Shown: positions 25,794 through 37,021 of the stretch, piece after piece | How the letters are laid out: each line of letters starts with the position of its first letter | Position numbering within the stretch: the first letter of the stretch is position 1 | Origin: Pyricularia pennisetigena | Lineage: Eukaryota > Ascomycota > Sordariomycetes > Magnaporthales > Pyriculariaceae | Direction: 5' to 3' | Length of the DNA: 64,000 bases | Assembly (NCBI RefSeq): GCF_004337985.1 | Contig: NW_021940918.1 | Location: forward strand, 1,550,001-1,614,000 | Position numbers and translations under genes: made by a program | Notes under the pieces: model-generated | Seen by the model: only the letters and a program-made list of their open reading frames with translations | The model's database searches: none | Told to the model about the DNA's origin: nothing

Positions 25794-26453
25794 TCAATGC
25801 GGAGCATCATTTTTCAGATCCGTCACATGCAGCTCAACCAGGGGAAGCTGAGAATTGTGTTCCCTATCCGCCATGACGATGGTGTCTTTGAGGCGCCAAC
25901 CAACCCACTGCCCAGGGCCATCTTCTCCATGGCACGCCAGCTGCTGCTGCGAGGTGACCTCGCAGTTGTAGTATTCCCGCCCGATTCCATCGTCGATAAA
26001 GCGAGCCCTGTTGAAGCCGAGCTTGTCCGTCGCGGCTCCCTTCTGGAAGAAGGCGTAAAGCCTGCTCCTGCCGTCCTCCGACACGAGATATAACCTTTTG
26101 GTCCCCCGCTCCAGGTAAAAGGTGTCGCTGGCGGCGTTGCACCCGGATCCCGGCCCGACGGTGCGCGTTGCGCCGCCGTCCGCAGTCGTGCTGGCCCCGG
26201 TCTCGTTCGCCTTTAGGGGCAGGACCGCGGCGGGAGGCTCGGCCGACAGGGCAGGAGAGATCATCTCCAAATGAAATGACACGTCCGGGACTCGCAGGGG
26301 CAGTGGCACGTTGCGAGCTTCGCTGCCGCTGATTCGGACGCGTGCCAGGTCTTGGACCTGTCGGCCTTCCGTGGTGGACGAGTCTGAAGCTGAGTAGGGA
26401 GCAGCAGCCACTGATGAGATTGCCAGACTGATAAAAAGCAGGGCCAGCAACAT
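25794..26453 (-). CDS. Secreted protein of unknown function, 219 aa
   Basis: I do not recognise a family. The single-exon frame starts MLLALLFISLAISSVAAAPYS, a clear signal peptide with a probable cleavage after AAA or AAAP, so the product should be secreted. The mature part of about 200 residues has three cysteines, one NxT site (NETGAS), and a C-terminal half with regular aromatic and charged spacing (CNAASDTFYLERGTKRLYLV; GFNRARFIDDGIGREYYNCEV; GQWVGWRLKDTIVM), suggesting a folded beta-rich domain. Its size and secretion would fit a candidate effector or a cell-wall protein, but the sequence does not show which. It is convergent with YL1 and tail-to-head with the uS8 gene. Confidence 0.75.
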   Translation of the reverse strand: MLLALLFISLAISSVAAAPYSASDSSTTEGRQVQDLARVRISGSEARNVPLPLRVPDVSFHLEMISPALSAEPPAAVLPLKANETGASTTADGGATRTVGPGSGCNAASDTFYLERGTKRLYLVSEDGRSRLYAFFQKGAATDKLGFNRARFIDDGIGREYYNCEVTSQQQLACHGEDGPGQWVGWRLKDTIVMADREHNSQLPLVELHVTDLKNDAPH

Positions 26454-26922
26454 TTTTGGGCGTTTGCGAGAACTGAGTGTTAGCTTAGGGAGCTAGTTAC
26501 AGAGTTCTTCGACGCAGCCTGTAGCTATAACTTCTGGCTTGGTCTCTGAAATCCCTGAAATCTCAAAATGGGCCTGGGCTGCGGTACATATATCCTGTAA
26601 GCACAAGGGCAGCTATCCAAAGCTTTGAACTTAATATCACGCACACAGTGAGGGGGAAACATCCTTAGCCACTTTTAATCGAGATCTGGGGCAGCATATA
26701 CTTTGCACTAGGCTCAAAAAGAAACAGGGATACATTCACTCAAAAGCACGTGATTCAAAGCAGTGACTTTTCATTATTTGACGGGATCTGGCCTCGCCTG
26801 GTTTGACTCGCCGAGCAGTTTTCATGGTTGAATTCGTGGTATTCATGACTTTTAGCCCAACTGCCTCCGATTGCCCACCTGAACCCCTGAACGCCGGTAC
26901 CATGCTCAAGTTGCCAAATCGC
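26454..26922. other. Intergenic, no gene seen
   Basis: This holds the 5' flank of the secreted protein gene and the 3' flank of the uS8 gene. Confidence 0.5.
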
Positions 26923-27594
26923 CTAGTAGAAAAAGCCAATGATCTTGCCAGCGACGTGCTTGCGCCTGGCCTCCTCGTGGTCCATGATACCAGCCGAGGT
27001 GGTAAGGATGACATAGCCGAACTGACGGGCGGGCAGCAGCTTGACGACCCACTTCTCAAGGTCGGCAAGGCGGACGTTGTACCTGGGGGAGATGACACCA
27101 GTCTTGTTGAGACTAAGACAACAAAGTTGTTAGTTGCAGTTACAGAGCAGAGCCTCAGGTAGATTGCGACATACCGGCCGTTCAGCTGAACAACGATCTT
27201 GCCGGAGCGGTGGTCGTCGAGCTCTTCAAACTCGCCAATGTAACCTGGAAGCAAGTGAAACTTGTTAGTATGTTGCGAAAGACTAAACGCTGTACTTCAT
27301 TGAGTGTTTCCGAGAACGTGTAAGATTCCCTCGCAAAATTTATCTATCGGCAACTTAAAAGACTCGGGTCGTTGGTGATTGAGACCATCGTCCAGTTATC
27401 ATGCCGAATGGGGTAGGAGAACAGGCCTGAAGCCGGAGAAAAACACAAAAGTGAAACATACCGTGCTTCTGCATGACGCTCAGGAACTTGGTGATGACCT
27501 TGGAGCTGGGCCTGATAAGGACCTGGCGCTTGCCGGCCTTCTCGGCGTTGTTGATGCTCTTCAAGGCATCGTTCAGGACGGAGGTGCGGACCAT
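26923..27594 (-). CDS. 40S ribosomal protein uS8 (S22/S15a)
   Basis: This is a small-subunit ribosomal protein that binds the central domain of 18S rRNA. The model is complement(join(26923..27112, 27175..27244, 27462..27594)), 130 residues, the standard length. The sequence starts [21 protein letters not shown] and contains [41 protein letters not shown] and the ending AGKIIGFFY. Introns are 217 bp (long for this window) and 62 bp. It is divergent from the eS12 gene, with about 740 bp between starts. Confidence 0.97.
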
Positions 27595-28338
27595 TTTGGC
27601 GGTTGTTTATGGGTTGTGCGGAGATTCTCAAATCGCGAGATGGGAAATGAGGTATCTGCCGTATCCATCGTGGAAATGTTAGCCATCTAGAGGCTTTCGA
27701 GCCATGGAGAGTGCCCTGTTTGACAAGATCTTTGTCTGCGAGGGTTCTGCCTGCTCGTTTCCGAAGGAGAGATGCGTATCACGGCCGCATGTCGGGCCTA
27801 GACCACAAATCGATCGCCCGTCGTTGCTCATCCTCCCGTCCTCCTCTGGTCGTAGCGTCCGGGGTCCATAGAGATTCGGGGATGCGGGCGACGACAAGAC
27901 GGCCGTGATTGCTCTCTCCAGCCTCCGCGACGGGCAAATCCTGCAATCAAATTTTCAAGTCATTTTGCGCGATATTTGAAATATCACATACCTCGGTAAG
28001 TGTCCTTGGACGATGGATGTGAGCTGATACAACAAGGAAGGTAGTTTTGTTCAGGATCAAAATGCAAAATTAACGGGAGTCAAGTTTTTGTCTTTGCTTG
28101 GGTGGGCTGGGCAAATTTTCGACTCCACTCTAGGGCACACACTTGGGCAGGCATGGCCATTATTTGAATGACTAAGCCTTAGAGGGGCCTTGCATTTTCC
28201 CCATCCCACAACCCACCCACCAAAAGTTCGTCGCGATCTCCCAAGGATCTCAACTGCTCGCTACTTTTCCCCAACACCACAAACAATTATCTTACGAATC
28301 TCTTCGAGGACGTACGACACCGAAAAAGAACCACCAAG
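27595..28338. promoter_or_regulatory. Divergent promoter region of two ribosomal protein genes
   Basis: 744 bp between the start codons of uS8 (minus) and eS12 (plus). It probably holds both promoters and leaders. A shared regulatory element is plausible but I could not single one out by eye. Confidence 0.6.
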
Positions 28339-28991
28339 ATGGTACGCCGGAATCCCTTGCGATCATGAACCTCCGCCTTCTGCCGAATCGGCTCGGGCCA
28401 TAGCTTGGCAGCGGCTCTAGGAAACCCTCAAAGTTGAGAGCTGGACACCAAGCTAACATGTAGCCTTTTTGTTTCATACACAGTCGGACGTAGAAGAGAA
28501 CAACGCCCCCGAGGTTGCCGAGGAAGTCGAAGTCTCCGCAGATGCCTCCAAGGGCTCCATGTCCGTTCTGGACGCCCTCAAGGGTGTTCTGAAGCTCGCG
28601 CTCATGCACGATGGTCTCGCCCGCGGTCTCCGTGAGGCTTCCAAGGCCCTCGACCGTCGCCAGGCCCACATGTGTGTCCTGAACGAGGCCTGCGAGGAGG
28701 AGGCTTACAAGAAGCTCGTCATTGCCCTGTGCTCCGAGCACAAGATCCCCTTGATCAAGGTGCCCGACGGAAAGCAGCTCGGCGAGTGGGCTGGTCTCTG
28801 TAAGTTGCAATTGTGGAGTCTCGTGGCCGAAATAGTGAAACTTGGCTAACAAATGAACTCAAACAGGCGTTCTTGACCGTGAGGGCAACGCCCGCAAGGT
28901 CGTCAACTGCTCCTGTGTCGTTGTTAAGGACTGGGGTGAGGAGTCGCAGGAGCGCAGCGTCATCCTCAACTACTTCCAGACCGAGCAATAA
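28339..28991 (+). CDS. 40S ribosomal protein eS12
   Basis: This is a small-subunit ribosomal protein of the L7Ae-like fold. The model is join(28339..28341, 28484..28799, 28867..28991), 147 residues. The first coding exon is the ATG alone, in context CCAAG-ATG-GTACGC. The 142-bp intron ends CATACACAG before SDVEENN. The core is textbook eS12: [44 protein letters not shown] and [19 protein letters not shown]. The end is [20 protein letters not shown]. The N-terminus is acidic, as in fungal homologues. Confidence 0.97.
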
Positions 28992-29267
28992 GCTACGAAT
29001 CACGAAAATGGGAACTTTGTCTTTTTGATATCCTACATGGGGCGTTCACGATACCGGGAGTCACGGAGGGCATGGGTCTTTTTCGAGACGGACGCCGGGT
29101 CGGATGTACTCTAGCTTCTCCACGCTGGCATTGGAACTCGGTCGGAAGGGTTTTAAAAAAGGCGAAATACCGTTCATTCGGACCTGGGAATAAAAAAAAA
29201 AGCAATAACAAAAGTTGATGACTTGAACATTTGCGTGTTGCATCTACTTGCGACAACTATCGTGATA

Positions 29268-29812
29268 CTATTTCCTGCCTTCAACCATGATTATGTGATA
29301 ACCAAACCCTGTCTTTGCCTCGCCAATCTTTGGGTTTGATGTTGTGCTTGGCTCAAGTGCATACGCCACTGCCTCGAACTCAGCCTTCAAAGTTCCTTTG
29401 GCTTTCCAGCCCAGAGCGCCGCCTTTTAACGTATCCACCGCTGTCAGTATATCGTGATGTTATTCCACGTGACTTGTACATCCTGTCTCCTTACCTTGCC
29501 TGCCCTTGTCTTCAGAATACTCCCTGGCTACGTCGTCGAACTTGGCGCCATCCCGAATTTTCTGAAGGGCTTCTTCCTTCTTACTGTGTTTCTCACACTA
29601 AGGAACAAATTTTCATTAATGGTTATGCCCCCTGAGAGTCCTACGAGGGATTCATGTAAAGGCTGTATAAGGCCTAGGTATGTACATACAAGGATGTGTC
29701 GCACGTTTATTTGCTGCGCTGCCTTGACCTTTTTCTCCTCCTTTGCACCCGCGTCTTTGCCGCCTTGCCCCTTTTTATCAGCGGGCTTTTTGTCGTTCGT
29801 CTTCTTGGCCAT
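29268..29812 (-). CDS. Parvulin-type peptidyl-prolyl isomerase (Par14/Pin4 class)
   Basis: This is predicted to catalyse cis-trans isomerisation of prolyl bonds. The Par14/PIN4 class is nuclear and linked to pre-ribosomes. The model is complement(join(29268..29422, 29495..29597, 29690..29812)), 126 residues, with introns of 72 and 92 bp. A Lys-rich N-terminus of about 30 residues (KKTNDKKPADKKGQGGKD) replaces the WW domain of Pin1/Ess1. The rotamase domain follows: INVRHIL|CEKHSKKEEALQKI, DDVAREYSEDKGRQGGALGW, EAVAYALEPSTTS and KTGFGYHIIMVEGRK. Phases close exactly. Confidence 0.93.
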
Positions 29813-30185
29813 GATCGATTCGACACTCTGGGCTATGATATGGAGTGGTCGATACTGCTAATCTGCTAGGTAGTAATTTTGATAGGTAGTATGTAGTTCA
29901 AGTAAGGTAGAGGTAACGTTGGCCCAGCTCCTGGTTCACTTGGTGCCCCTCTACAAAACTCGGCCCCGCCTTCTCAATAGGCCACTCTACTGCCAATAAG
30001 CAGACCCTAACCCTAAAAGCACTGCTGCACCACTTCCATGTACATATACATCCCAACTCCTTGCCTATTTGCCTCAGCCAACCATCATGCCGCGTTTAGG
30101 TATGTGTGTCTTATAGACATGAGGACTAAGACTCTCCACTGGAAGCCACAGTCCCTGGTCAAAGGACGACCACACGGTCATAGCT
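29813..30185. other. Intergenic with a two-unit telomere-like repeat
   Basis: This is the 5' flank of the parvulin gene. At 30003-30016 the sequence ACCCTAACCCTAAA is two tandem CCCTAA units. Otherwise nothing is seen. Confidence 0.6.
30003..30016 (+). repeat. Interstitial (CCCTAA)2 telomere-like motif
   Basis: Two tandem copies of the fungal telomere hexamer lie about 190 bp upstream of the parvulin start. It is too short to be a telomere. Such motifs occur as telobox-type promoter elements. Confidence 0.6.
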
Positions 30186-31592
30186 TTACCTGAGACTCAG
30201 CGCAGTCCTCCGACCTTGTCTCATGGTCTGTCCCTGTTTGAATTTCTCATCGGTCGACGGGGTTTGAAAGTGTTGGTAGCCAATTTTGAGACCAACAGAC
30301 ACCAGCCATTGTTCATGCTCAAGCTTATCTCTCATCTTTCTGTTCTTCCATGCCAGAAAGTTCATGTGGCCCCTCGAAGACTTAAGCCTGTCTGCTTCAA
30401 AACTCTCGTACACCTTCCAGTCGTCCAGCTGTGAAGGTTTGGGGATGCTCCGGAGTTCCTCCAAAGGCATCTGTTCTGGCACCCGCTCGAGGACTAGCGC
30501 CAGACGGTAGATCTCGGTGTCCTCGTCCAGCTTCTGTCCGTACTGCACAATTTTGTATCTAGACTCCATACGTTAGCAGGATTCTTCATCATAGTCCCTG
30601 GGCAAGATTTTACGCACAGCCCATCATATCGCAGTCCTGCTACAGGAGCGAGAGCGCTCCGCAGTTGGCAGCCGCGCAGGATTCGAATCTGTTGGCCAAC
30701 CTGCGTCATCAAGGTAAAATGCATGTCTGACGCCTGAAAGCTCTCTCTCTGATAGACGGAGTGTCCATTCCGGAGCCTCCGTTCTCTGCCAGACAGGAGT
30801 GGCAGCACAGTAATTCCATATTGGCCTTTGGTGGGGATCGGGGCCGTGGTTCCCACGATACCGTCACGGTGAGCGCAGACAATATTTAACCACCACCTAG
30901 AAATGGGTTAGAAAGTCTCTTTTTATGCAGTACAGACGGCTTGATTCAAACACGTGATCCACTCACTGGCCCGGTGTGAATTGTTTGTTCCCCTCCATCT
31001 CGGAGGGCATCCGAGCAACCTCTTCAGTTCTCTAGAGCGAAGGGCTTTCAACAGCGCCGGTCATTGTAGGGCCAGTGAAGGCGAGTGCCCGCATATGGGC
31101 ACTATTTAGGAACTTGTGATGCCTGACTCGATCCAGGGAAACGTACATCTCCCTGAAGCGTCTTGTCCATTGGCGTTGCAAGGAGCTGGCCGCCGTCCTT
31201 GCCGCCACAAGATTAACAGGCACCGGTGGTGCGGGCTGATTGTAGGGGTCAACGAGATCTTCGATAAGCTTGTCAAGCCGCGCATCCCGAACAGCGTCAA
31301 TGTCAATGAGCTGTTCCGCTGCACCATGCGCCTCCATTCCGAGTAAAGCATTGAGAATAGCTAGGAGCTCACCCTCCCGTGGGCCCATAGATTTGTGCTC
31401 CACAAGAAACGCACGAACAGAATCAGTCAGCTTTAGCAAGGCCGGAGCCGTCCAGAAAGTGTCGTTGACTTGTATACCGTCTTGGTGTGTGATATGCTTG
31501 GACTCGCGATGCAAGCCATCCTGCCCTTCGCTGAAAGCCGTCAGTCTTCTTGCATGGGCAGACTGGGCGTAACCACTAGAGCTACGAGGCAT
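30186..31592 (-). CDS. SRA-YDG domain protein; direct reading frame carries a TAG
   Basis: An SRA-YDG (SET and RING associated) fold, known elsewhere to read modified cytosine. Certain exons are 30186..30558, 30618..30896 and the part ending at 30967. They join to give EGNKQFTPGQWWLN, CAHRDGIVG, YGITVLPLLSGRE, QIRILRG and LRYDGLYKIVQYG, the diagnostic YDG core. A downstream helical segment resembling fungal relatives follows. The N-terminal part (from MPRSSSGYAQ at 31592) is open in the same frame but meets TAG at 31034-31032, just before the EGN block. Either a 117-bp intron (31146-31030, donor GTACGT, weak acceptor GAG) removes it, giving 386 residues, or the gene carries a nonsense mutation (425 codons plus the stop). 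No SET, RING or nuclease domain is visible. The fungal function is unknown. Confidence 0.75.
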
Positions 31593-32362
31593 TCTGGAGA
31601 ACGTCATCCACAGCAACTGCACTTATAGGAGGTGATTTTCGACGCCTGCTCGTATCTAAGGGAGTGAGAGTTAAGGACTAGAGATGTGTTGATGCTAAAA
31701 GAATGTACATGCAGCACAGCAGAAAGCAGGTGCTTTTAACATCACTGAACATCAGGGCTGCACTTTCAAACAGCCACAAATAATCAGGAAATGTGAGCAA
31801 GGTATTCAAGCCTAAGGGTTGCTTAAATGTATCCGTTGTTGATTGAATTGAGTAACATAATATTGTTCACAAAAACAATTGAGGTAGGTGAGAGGGCTCA
31901 GCAATTCCAGTCTTCGCCTTCTGTGCCTAATTGCATAGAGGGTAGGTCTGACTGGATTGGTAGAGCTAGTAAGTCGTCAGATGCAAGCGGTAAACGTCAA
32001 AGAGACCCCACTGTTTCTCTCGTTATATTCACCGCTTTCCTTAAAAACCCACCCATGCCCGCTGTCGCGGGGTTTACTGACGGCAGAAAAGTCGCGAATT
32101 TGATAGCTCTTTCCTCTCTCTGGTCTCGAGTTACATTGGCAGAACAGCAATCCGCACCCAACAATTGGGTGTCTTTCACTTCTTCTTCTAATCACCCTAC
32201 CTAAACTTACCACGCCTGGGATCTTTCCGTATAGGCCCTCGTGTATTTCTGACTGTCTTTTACTCACAAGTGCAATTTCTCCACTTGCAAGTGCACCTTC
32301 TTCTGACCAAGTATCAAAGTACTTTCCTCGCCAAAGGTGAGGAGGTCGTCAGGTGGCCCATC
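31593..32362. promoter_or_regulatory. Divergent intergenic region, SRA gene / Pus7
   Basis: 770 bp with no gene seen. It serves as upstream region for both flanking genes. Confidence 0.5.
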
Positions 32363-35300
32363 ATGGCTCACCAGAACGAGCCTGCGTCGACAACTGTTGA
32401 GAAGACCGACAATCACCTAGACCACCAGGTTCTCACGGCTTCCCATATCGCATCTGTTCGCAATGCATCAGAAAAGCGCCTGGGAATCTTGCATTTCGCC
32501 TCTCCCATCGACTATGGCTGGAATGGTGATATCAGGAAGCGGTATGTCCTGATTCCCTCAATTCATTCAGCTGAAACTCACCTTGGCTTTGAATTCATTT
32601 CGAACCTTTGGTCCCCAAATGACAAATGGCTTGGGTCCAATCAAGCTTTATATGAAATCAATCATTGAACTTTCAATCCTCAGTTCATGGGTGTAAATAC
32701 TAAAACTCACTAAATCTTCATTCTCAGCTACACGGACTTTCAAGTTTTTGAGGTTCGCAAAGACGGCAGTGTCATCCATCTGAGTGACTTCCAACAAGCT
32801 GCCAGGCGACCTCCTCAAGTACGTGTATCGCTTCCCCCAGCTCTCTTCTTTCCTTGTCCATTCATGTTCCTATCAGCGGGAGACTTGTTTCCTAACAAAC
32901 TAGGTGCAGTCAATCCCGGGAAGTGACACGGCTTCTAAGTCCTCTTCTCACCCCAATGGCAGCTCGCATGAGCTACCGGTGGCAAAGGAAAAGCTTAGCC
33001 CCAAAGAGACACCAGCAGTTGTCGAAGCGACTTACCAGCCCATTTCCGACGAGGACACTGCTCTCTTGCGTGAGCTGCTGGGCAATGATGCCACGGAACA
33101 AGTGATTGACCTGGACAAAAAGGTTCAGGCCAAAGATGGGACAAGTCGGGGTGTGATAATCAAGTTTCCCTCAATCACGGACCGCGCTTTGCGCACCAAA
33201 GTCCATCAGGAAATCAGACGGATCTTTAACTCACGGATTGAGACTCAAGTCGGAGAAGAAGGTGTTATTAGCGCACGCGCGTGTGCGTCCCAGCAGGGCC
33301 AGAGGCGTAATGCCAATGGCTCCCGTGGTGCTCGAGATGGTTGGCGAGGTGGCGGTCGAGCAGAGCCTCGTCCCCCGCGGGCCCCGTACCTTCACTTCAC
33401 CCTCTACAAAGAAAACAAGGACACTATGGATGCAATCAACCATATCGCCAGGCTTCTCAAGATCAAAGCCTCTAATTTTGGGTTCGCCGGTACTAAGGAT
33501 CGGCGTGCCGCCACTGTCCAGCGCGTCAGTGTATGGAATAAGGACATCAAGGATCTGAACATGCTCAACGACAAGATGTCAGGCATCAGGGTGGGCGACT
33601 TCTCCTACCAGAAGAAGCCCATGCAGCTTGGGCAGCATGGAGGCAATGAGTTTGTCATTGCAATGAAAAATGTCGAGTCTCCTCGGCTGAAAGATTACTC
33701 CATTACCCATCGTCTCAGGGTGACCGAGGAATGCGTCCAACAGGCGCTCGACAACATTGCCAACCGGGGCTTCATCAACTATTTCGGTCTTCAGCGCTTC
33801 GGTACACACGCTATAGGTACACAGGAAATTGGCATGAGAATCCTTAGAGAGGATTTTGTTAGCGCCGTCAACGGCATCTTACACGTGGACCAAGACCTTT
33901 CGGTTGCCGTCGCAGAGGGCAACAACGACGGTCGCTTCCATCGTGATGAGTTCGACCGCGCACGCGCAATCATGATGTGGAGGATGAGTGGGAAGGCGGA
34001 TGCCGCGCTACACATCTTGCCCAAAAAGTACAACGCTGAGAATACCCTCATCAAGCATCTAGGACAGGCCCCCAATGATTTCACCGGAGCTCTGATGCAC
34101 ATCACACGCGGTCTTCGGATGCTTTATATTCATGCCTACCAATCCTTTGTCTGGAACTTCGCAGCCAGCAAGCGTTGGGCACTGTACGGGGACAAGGTCA
34201 TTGCTGGCGATCTGGTACTCGTCCAGGCTGATGAATCCCCCATCACCCAGCGTGCCCCTGCCGAGGACATGTCGGAGGAGGTCAACCAGGAAGAAGAGGA
34301 GTTTTATCAGCGGGCGAGACACATTACAGAAGATGAGGTTGCCAGCGGACGCTTTACAATCTTTGACGTCGTCCTCCCTGCGCCAGGTTTCGATGTCATC
34401 TACCCTCTGAACGAGATCGGCCAATTCTACGTTGACTTCATGAAGAAGGAAGAGAACGGTGGGCTTGACCCTTACAACATGCGGCGCAAGCATCGCGAGT
34501 ACAGCATGAGCGGTCACTACCGAAAGCTCATGGCAAAGTTCACCGCCACGCCAATGTTTGCTGTTCGCCCCTATGTGAACGACGAGGAGCAGATGCATCC
34601 CACTGACCGGGACTTGATCGAGTGGCGCAAGGCTCAGGAATCATCTGAGAAAGAGAAGACTGCTTCGGCATGGAACAATTGTGCAGAAAATGTAAAGAAG
34701 CTTGACGCCGCTGCAGAGGACGAGACGCGTCGTCGGCGCAGGAATTCACCGCCCACGGAAACCCGCATTAACGATGCATGGGTTGAGACAGGTTTTGAGG
34801 GTGGTAAGCGGATGAAGGTCAGTGACCCGATCAAGCTTGAGCACACGCAGGCCAACAACCCTGGTTCTGAAGATCAACCGAACGTGGGAGTCAAGCCCGG
34901 GGAAGTCTCTGCTGGCTTTTCCGACATGGAAAAAACAACTGTACCCAGTGTTGAGGCTACCCAGGATATTGAGATGGGTAACACAGTACCAATCCTTGAT
35001 GGAAAAGATGCTCGGCCATGCCAAGGCACAGATGAGGATAACCGGAGCACCAAGACGCCAGACCTTATGAGTTTTTTGCACAAACAACTCGAATCGGCAG
35101 GATCCAATACACTTGAGAACTCGGCTCAAGCACCTTGTATAGACTCAGGTGCTTCATTTGGAAGTAGTACACACCAAACTGCCACCAGTAATAATACTGT
35201 CAGCGCGAACTCAGCACCAGCTCAGCATTCTCCATCTACCACATCAAGCGAAGCACCCAAGCCGCCTCTGGTCAACATTTTCGCCGACGTTGACAAGTAC

Positions 35301-35474
35301 GTAGATCCGGCGCACTCCGCCGTCAACGTTTCCGGCAAATTCGCCTACACCTATTCCTGCCTTGAGGGCGAATCAAAAGAGGATGTCAAGATTGCTGTTG
35401 TGCTCAAGTTTGCCCTCAGTTCCAGCAGTTATGCTACCATCTGCATCCGAGAGATGACAGGTCAAGGCAACTAA
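32363..35474 (+). CDS. Pseudouridine synthase Pus7 (TruD family)
   Basis: This converts uridine to pseudouridine in tRNA, snRNA and mRNA. The model is join(32363..32541, 32728..32818, 32904..35474), 946 residues, with introns of 186 and 85 bp. The N-terminal block FASPIDYGWNGDIRKRYTDFQVFEV is characteristic. The catalytic motif NFGFAGTKDRRAATVQ puts the catalytic Asp near residue 289. Other TruD blocks follow: GNEFVIAMKNV, RGFINYFGLQRFG, YIHAYQSFVWN and PLNEIGQFYVDFM. The family's last strand (VVLKFALSSSSYATICIREM) closes the protein. Before it lies an insertion of roughly 265 residues (about 650-915), acidic and Ser/Thr-rich, so the protein is longer than yeast Pus7 (676). Confidence 0.94.
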
Positions 35475-35564
35475 CGGCGGCCAAGAATTCGTGGGATTTC
35501 TCAGCGACAATTCCATGCCATCGCCAGGTACCCGAAGCACGCCACTCAGGCACCTTTGCTCCGC

Positions 35565-35597
<33 letters not shown>

Positions 35598-37021
35598 ATG
35601 CGGATCGCCCTTGTTGGCTTTCAGAAGCATTTGCAAGGGTGCTTCTTGGTCTGTAGCATTTTTGTACGAGTATGTCAAGTCGACATAAATGCTTGTTCTC
35701 CGCATGAGTAGGAAGGGAGGTTACTTTACCCTGCCTCCAGCCTCTGCGCTAATCATTAAGCTTGGCCAACAGCCACACTCTGCTGTCATCAGCCCGACAT
35801 CATCACTGGTGTAACCCTTGATATTTGATGTCTCACTATTGCATATGGCTGAGCAAGACCGCACCATGCCTCTGGACCTCTCCAGCTTGAACAACCTAGC
35901 AAGGGCACCCCTTTGATGATAAACCTGTCTTTTTTCTTTGCCCATAGGAACGGGGGTTTTCTTATGAGTTGCTTATCAAAAGGTATCAAAAGTTTAATGT
36001 GCGCGCTTGGGAATCACGTCTAGACCTACCATACCTCACGCTCTTCTTCTTACGCAGTGGTTGCTGTGGAGAGCAGGGGATTTTATTTTCTTAGAGAACG
36101 CAAGCATTCACGGAAGCCACATGTTTAGAGTAGATACAATTATCTGTAAATCAGGTCTCCACATGTCCTGCTTTACTTCCTGGGTTTCTCCAGACACTTT
36201 AACAAATCATATTGGTAGCTAAGCCCGTGTTCACAAAATAAATCCCTCTTAGATTATAGAATCACTACCTCACCATGTTTGCTAGCTCCATATGCATCGC
36301 GATCTGTACGAGAAATGAGGTAGAAGGTGGCCGAGTGGTCCCAGAATGGCGTTACGAATTGATTTTACTTGTCCACAAGCTACATACTTAGGGCAGGTAG
36401 GGTGCTAGCACTGGTTTAGTCCCATAATGGACAGGAAACCAGGTGTAATAGGTTGGGCGGAGCAACGAAAAGAGAGGCTCTCACCAGGAACTGAGATAAT
36501 ACAAGCATACAACTTTTTTTCTTTCCAAACGCTCCTCTCCCTCTCAAGGGTGGGGTCGAGCCGTCTGCACTATTGACTTTTCCAAAGAGCAGGGCGCATA
36601 CCATGATTCATTTTGATTGCTTTGACAGAATACGAACGGTCTTGATCCAGAAAACATCAGAACAAAAGTACACTTATGACGCGCTAGATCCGAACATATG
36701 ATAGTAAAATGTTAGAATTCATCGAGTCCTCTTCACAGAAGTGGACTGACTGCTAACTCTCAGGCCTAGTCAGGTACAGTGGCCTGACCGAACTGAGATT
36801 TTGATTCCAACTGGTCAATCTTGGTCGGCTGGGCACTAAGGTAAGAACCGGGCTCCGCTGCTATATTCCCTCAGAGAGCCTGCAGGTGCAGCCCCGTCTT
36901 GACTCCCGGGCCCAGAAGGAGTTTGTTGGCCGGGGAGTCTTGACCCGGAAATCTCGTCGAATGTGGGCTATACGCGGTGTCCCGATGGTGATACTACCAG
37001 AAAGTCACCCGCACATGTCTA
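35475..37021. other. Intergenic between convergent genes
   Basis: 1.5 kb between Pus7 and the MAPKK 3' ends. It contains the A30 run at 35566-35595. No coding region is supported. Confidence 0.55.
35566..35595 (+). repeat. Poly(A) run, about 30 bases
   Basis: An uninterrupted A tract about 90 bases past the Pus7 stop codon. No cDNA-like gene precedes it, so it is a homopolymer rather than a retroposed tail. Confidence 0.9.

Noticed and set aside
35566..35595. Poly(A) run as a sign of a retroposed copy
   Set aside because: No target-site duplication or element body is visible; similar runs occur throughout the intergenic DNA.
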